Part shown: positions 59,610-64,000 of the stretch, in pieces
Layout: the number at the start of each line of letters is the position of its first letter
Position numbering within the stretch: position 1 is the first letter of the stretch
Assembly (NCBI GenBank): GCA_037013685.1
Contig: CM072885.1
Location: forward strand, 27,379,442-27,443,441
DNA length: 64,000 nt
From: Acridotheres tristis
Taxonomy: Eukaryota; Chordata; Aves; Passeriformes; Sturnidae
Reading direction: 5' to 3'
Notes under the pieces: generated by a model
The model's database searches: none
Told to the model about the DNA's origin: nothing
Seen by the model: only the letters and a program-made list of their open reading frames with translations
Position numbers and translations under genes: made by a program

Positions 59610-62600
59610 TAATTTTTTTTTTTGTAAAGCTCCTTTTATTGGACCAATGGTCTCTAAAATGCAGTGTACAAGATGATCCTTTGGCGTGCAGGAGGAAAAA
59701 CAGCAGAAAATGTATATAATATATAGTTTTTAAATGAAAAGTTGTAAATATTTTATGAATAAATATAGATATATTGTGGGTGCATGGTCAAAATTCAATT
59801 TTATTGATGGAGCGCACGATGAGGTGGAGTCACTGCATGGGACACTAATGTATTGCCTCAAATAGATATACAGAAATTACAATAATTAAGTGCTGTTAAT
59901 GTCTTTACTCTTTACAGGGAGTTTGTTTCATTTAAAAATATTTTTCTTTTTATTTACTCCTCCTGACAGGGTCTCTTCTTCCTTTCTTTCCCTCAGGCTA
60001 TGCTGCCTGTGTGCAGCCAGTCTTCCTTGCATGGACAGTGTCTTAATTGTTGCAGAGGGCTATCACTTCTACACACATTTACATTGCAGCCCAAGAACTT
60101 AGGAAAGCCTTATGTTATGTTTTTACATGCTATTATGTTAGCAAAAAAAATGAAGTGATGCCTTCTCTGTTAAGGATGAGCCATCCTGACTACCTTTCTG
60201 TTGTACCAGTTAAGGCTGTCTTCACATTAGGGCCACTCTCTTTCGTATTTGCTCCAGCCTCCATCTTCCTCTTCTCAAGAATGACAGATGTGGAGAGGAG
60301 ACCAAGATTAAAAGCACTTTCTCATTCACCTCTCAGCCTTTGGAAAAGCAGGTGGATGAACCAAGTCCCTTCTCTACTAAAGTTCCTGTTGTGATTTGAG
60401 GGTATGTTGTAAATGTTCTGATCACCGTTGGCAATCCAAATACAACTGAAATTTGCTTGGTTTTGAGAGTTCATATTTACTGAAAAGTCCTGTTTATTGC
60501 TTTTTGTTATTTATAAGGTTATCTCTTTTACAGAATCACTAGCTTCAGAGTAAGGAGTTAATGATCGAAGTTTTTTGCCGAGAATTTGAATGCATCCCAG
60601 AGGAGGATGTTACTTCAAAGCAGGTGCATCTTTTTGATTCTGGAAATTTTTTAAAGGTGTGAGAAACATCCATTTTAATAGCCTTTTCTCTAAAGAGATT
60701 ATTAGTTTATTCTTTTATGCTGCTGCACATCTCCTTGCCCACGGCCTGAGGCATTCTGTGGTTGCAGCCAGCCTCCATCCTTGCTCAGTATGGGAAGTCA
60801 CAGTCAGTGAGCTGTGCTGTGCTGTCCGGGGCTATGTTCCTGGTACTCAAGATGTCATTCTTAGTAGTGTAATGTTTGGTCTCTTTTGCTTAGAAGTTTA
60901 TAGTAATATTTAATTACACTGCTTCTTCAGATCTCTAGACTGTATATATTACTTTTTCTGTAATCACTATTCTAGAGAGTGATCTTAATAGCACTGTTTG
61001 TGGGACTCTCTGCTCATTTAGTTTTTGATGCTGATTATAGAAATCTTGGTCTGAGGGTTCTGAAACTCTTAGAAAGGTATATTTTATCTGGAATTTGTAT
61101 GCTAGCAGCTGTTAATACTGACCATAGGACTCTGGCCGTAGATCTTTTTTTCTGTGTGTTCTGGGGAATATTACACCATGTAAAATTATTTCAGAAATTA
61201 TAACATTTCCTAGGGAGAATCCTGTTGCCCTAGCCAAGATGTAATAAACGAGGCACGGACTTTCTGAGAAAGTCCACTTCATTTTATTAAAAACACTGAA
61301 GACGGGAACCCAGGATAAGCCCAGGCCCCAGTTGACAAGCCAGACAGACAATTAAAGTCAATTAAAAGGTAGGAAATATGAAAGTAAACTTTACATTTTT
61401 ATCTCAGGAATTTTTCTCAATAGCTGTTTGATTGAGTACAAACACTGTTACCCAGCTTTTGTACTGGATGTTTGACCTGATTATTTAATATTTTGTTTTA
61501 TTTCATTCTGCAAAGTTGCATTCCTGCCAGCTATCTACTGACTTCATTAATGACATTTCTCTTGCTCTCGTTTATTGTGAAGTCTGCATAAGTGTTCTCT
61601 GGAAAAAAGTAGGCTGTAAATTCCAGTTGTGACTGCCACTGACCTTGCTGAAGTTATTTTGCGGGCTTTACCCTGGATGTAGTTGCCTTGTACTACTACA
61701 GCACTCTGGAGTTAATGGACAGGTACCAGCTCAAAAAAATGGGGCAACAGTAGAGATTTAGTCTAACCTGCACAGCTACCAGTTGTAGTGTTTTTATGGG
61801 GTGGCACTTACAGGGCAGGCTTGGAGATTTTTAATACAAATGCATTTTTCACTTTTTAACTGGCTTGAATCTGTTTAACTGCATGGTAAGGCACCCATCA
61901 GAGGAACTTGAAAGCTTTGTTCTAAGTGTCTCCAGCTGATGGAATATGCTGAGCTGGGACCAGCCAGACTGAAACATGGGCCATTGTACCTGGGGTTTTT
62001 GCCCAGCTTTTCTGCAGGAATCAGAATTTTGCTGCTGCTAGTTTCACTGTTAGTGCTTTTCTTGACTAAATGATGTCTAGTAGTCTTAATTGTTTTTGTT
62101 TGCTTTGTTGATCACTAGCAATGATACTAATTTAGCTTTGAAGTTGAGCACTTCTCCCAGCCTAACACTATCAGTTTAGGAACAGACAAAGCTATTTTAA
62201 AAAAAAGAAAAAAAAAAGGGAGGAAAAAGAAACAGAAACCTTCATTTTCAGTGAAAAATTTGTAGATATCCTCCAGGCCAGCTCTTCCCTAATGTAGAAG
62301 CCATCCCGTGCAAAGCACGAAGGATGCCTCTTCTGTTTGGCATGAACTCTTGCTTATAGCCATCTTCAGGCTTCCTGAGCTGGAGTGAAATTCAAAGGGA
62401 ATTAGGAGGAATAGTGACAGATCCAGATCATGTCAGCCCGAGCCATGTCCTCCTGAGTTTGTATTTGAGCCCAGTTGGCAGAATTAACATCTTGTGACTG
62501 GCCATCTCCAGTGAGTGAATAAAATAAGTTGATTCAATTGTTTGGCTGGCCATGGAGAGGACAGATAAATTCTGTATAGCTCCAACTTGAAATAGTAAGT

Positions 62601-64000
62601 TCCATGTATCCATTTTTACGTGTCTGATGCTGTTGACTTCCTTACTGATCATGCTCACCTGCAGCTGGGAATTTGTAGGATTTGATATTTTTACCCTAGA
62701 GTTCAGTTTTTGTTGTGTGCCTCTTTGCAGGAATGCCAGTAGTGACAAGTGAGGTGCTTGAGTGTCCGCTGCTGGCTACTCCAGTGTGTCTCTGTCACAA
62801 GCAAGAATTGTTACACTGCAGTTGATATATTTGCAAAGGGCATTTTTCAACTGATTTTACACATTCGGAGTTGGAATGTATTCCAGCAGGAAGAAATAAT
62901 CGTGGTGAAGGAAGCTTTTGGCAGCACTGTACTTGCATTGCACATAGGTCCATGCTTGGGATGGAGATGGCAATGCTGTGGTGGTGTCACATCTTCCCAG
63001 GCAGAGCTCCTGGACTGGCCCAGCAGCTTGCAGCTACTTTGGTCTTCTTCCCCAGCAGATACAGAAGGGGTCCTAAAACCTAGCACTGAAGTTCAGAGAT
63101 TGGAAGGAAAGAAGGAGTGCTGCTTTAATTAAATTTGAATGATTTTAGTGCTTTGTTTTTACTTCTGATTTGCCTGCTCTCTTTGCAGGTGGAAACAACC
63201 CTAACTTTTTTTGCTTTGCAATATGTAACTACTGTGTGGGTGTTGCTAGGAGAGATGGAAACAAGACGCTGAGAAATTATCCCCATTTTTTTAATTAAGA
63301 GTGATGTGTGTTATTTACCTGGTTTGGGAGACAGTTATGGGTATGTGTGTGCACTGATTTTTTTTTTCCCCCAGAGTAGTATTTCTACCCTGATTGCATT
63401 TAGCAATCACATGATAATGTGTAATTTAATTCTTGAAACATATTGCCTAGCTTCATTATTTGAATAGTATGAAAGATAAAGTTCCCAGTTCAAGTCTTTA
63501 TTCATAACTTATTACCCAAGCATTTACATGCAAGTGTGCAGCATGTGTGTGTGTGTTGAGGGTCGGGGAGAAGAACCTTGCCTGCTTCCCTGACAAGGAT
63601 ATACCTGCTAGTACTTCTTCACTTGAGCTCAGAGACTTGTGCTGGAAGCATTGCTTGTGCATCATGTGGAACGCATGTGGTGTTTGTACAGTTACCGAGA
63701 TATACATGCTAAGAAGAGGCGGTGTGGGCACCTTCCATCAATGCTGCTCAAATTAATCAGATCCTTCACAGCGGTGCTATTGATATTTGAGTATAAAATA
63801 ACAGTTAAAAGGCCTCCATTTGTTAATTTTTAACAGCCCAAATGGCTTCCAGACTTTTGATTTTTTTAAGGCAAATCATAAAACAGTAATTCACATGTGA
63901 AAAAATTTGTCACATTTAAACAGCAGCAGAATCCTGTGGGACTTTGCAGAGGAGCACATTTCCTGATGTTTGATGACTTTTAAAATCGGTTGTAGGAGGC
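59610..64000. other. Intron sequence to the window end
   Basis: No exon was recognised. Simple tracts: T run at about 59613-59624, an A-rich tract at 62198-62232, T run at about 63359-63368, and GT repeats near 63545-63556. A 19-base palindrome GGACTTTCTGAGAAAGTCC lies at 61257-61275, beside a minus-strand AATAAA. Confidence 0.5.

Larger units (their letters stand above)
16342..64000 (+). other. PPM1H: PPM1H intron 1 (5' part)
   Basis: It starts with the donor GTGAGT at 16342. No later stretch on the + strand encoded the expected continuation of PPM1H after TGYAE, so the intron is taken to run past the window end. PPM1H is known for a very long first intron in mammals, which fits. It contains two proviruses, several solo LTRs and CR1 remnants, listed separately. 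That the intron extends to 64000 is inferred from not seeing exon 2. Confidence 0.75.

Noticed and set aside
61240..61350. Short LTR-like block on the minus strand (TGTCTGTCTGG ... TTTATTACA)
   Set aside because: It has TG...CA ends and AATAAA but only about 110 bases and no target duplication, so it is noted only as a palindrome.
18500..64000. PPM1H exon 2
   Set aside because: I looked for sequence coding the expected continuation after TGYAE with an AG acceptor and found none on the + strand, so exon 2 is assumed to lie beyond the window. A protein-to-genome alignment would settle it.
1..64000. tRNA, rRNA, microRNA or CRISPR features
   Set aside because: No cloverleaf, rRNA or regularly spaced repeat array was seen. 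The let-7i gene, a neighbour of PPM1H in mammals, lies at the other end of the gene there and is not expected here.

Overview
The window looks like bird nuclear DNA, most likely from a passerine. The evidence is a vertebrate CpG-island promoter with a spliced first coding exon, several CR1 (chicken-repeat-type) LINE 3' ends, and many LTR elements of the kinds common in songbirds (6-bp duplications for class II, 5-bp for ERVL-like, 4-bp for gammaretrovirus-like). The only host protein-coding sequence I can support is exon 1 of PPM1H (16106-16341, + strand), a PP2C-family Ser/Thr phosphatase. Its CpG island covers about 15240-16640. The rest of the window to the right (16342-64000) is read as PPM1H intron 1; no second exon was recognised.

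Region by region. 1-15239 is intergenic sequence upstream of PPM1H: an old ERVL-like LTR (1002-1555), a CR1 fragment with reverse-transcriptase coding remnant (3065-3998), a solo LTR (5288-5803) and two more CR1 tails (12090-13215). 15240-16341 holds the promoter and exon 1. 16342-38876 is intron with solo LTRs at 19770-20402, 30204-30532 and 31050-31623, each with matching target-site duplications, and a CR1 3' end at 34388-34475.

38881-45969 is a young gammaretrovirus-like provirus (ERV A), in the same orientation as PPM1H. Its LTRs differ by about six substitutions and one 15-base indel. It has a tRNA-Phe-type primer binding site, a broken gag, a pol reduced to an open integrase, and an env lacking nearly all of SU. 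Between integrase and env lies a 224-codon Cys-rich reading frame with a basic C-terminus and no methionine codon, which I do not recognise. This is the most interesting object in the window. Only eight bases separate the ERV A target duplication from that of a further solo LTR (45987-46683).

52267-59604 is an older betaretrovirus-like provirus (ERV B), also sense to PPM1H. It carries gag, dUTPase, protease, RT, RNase H and integrase remnants but no recognisable env, and its RT is split by a nested solo LTR (55911-56299). The remaining stretches are ordinary AT-rich intron with simple repeats. No RNA genes, CRISPR arrays or prokaryotic features were seen.
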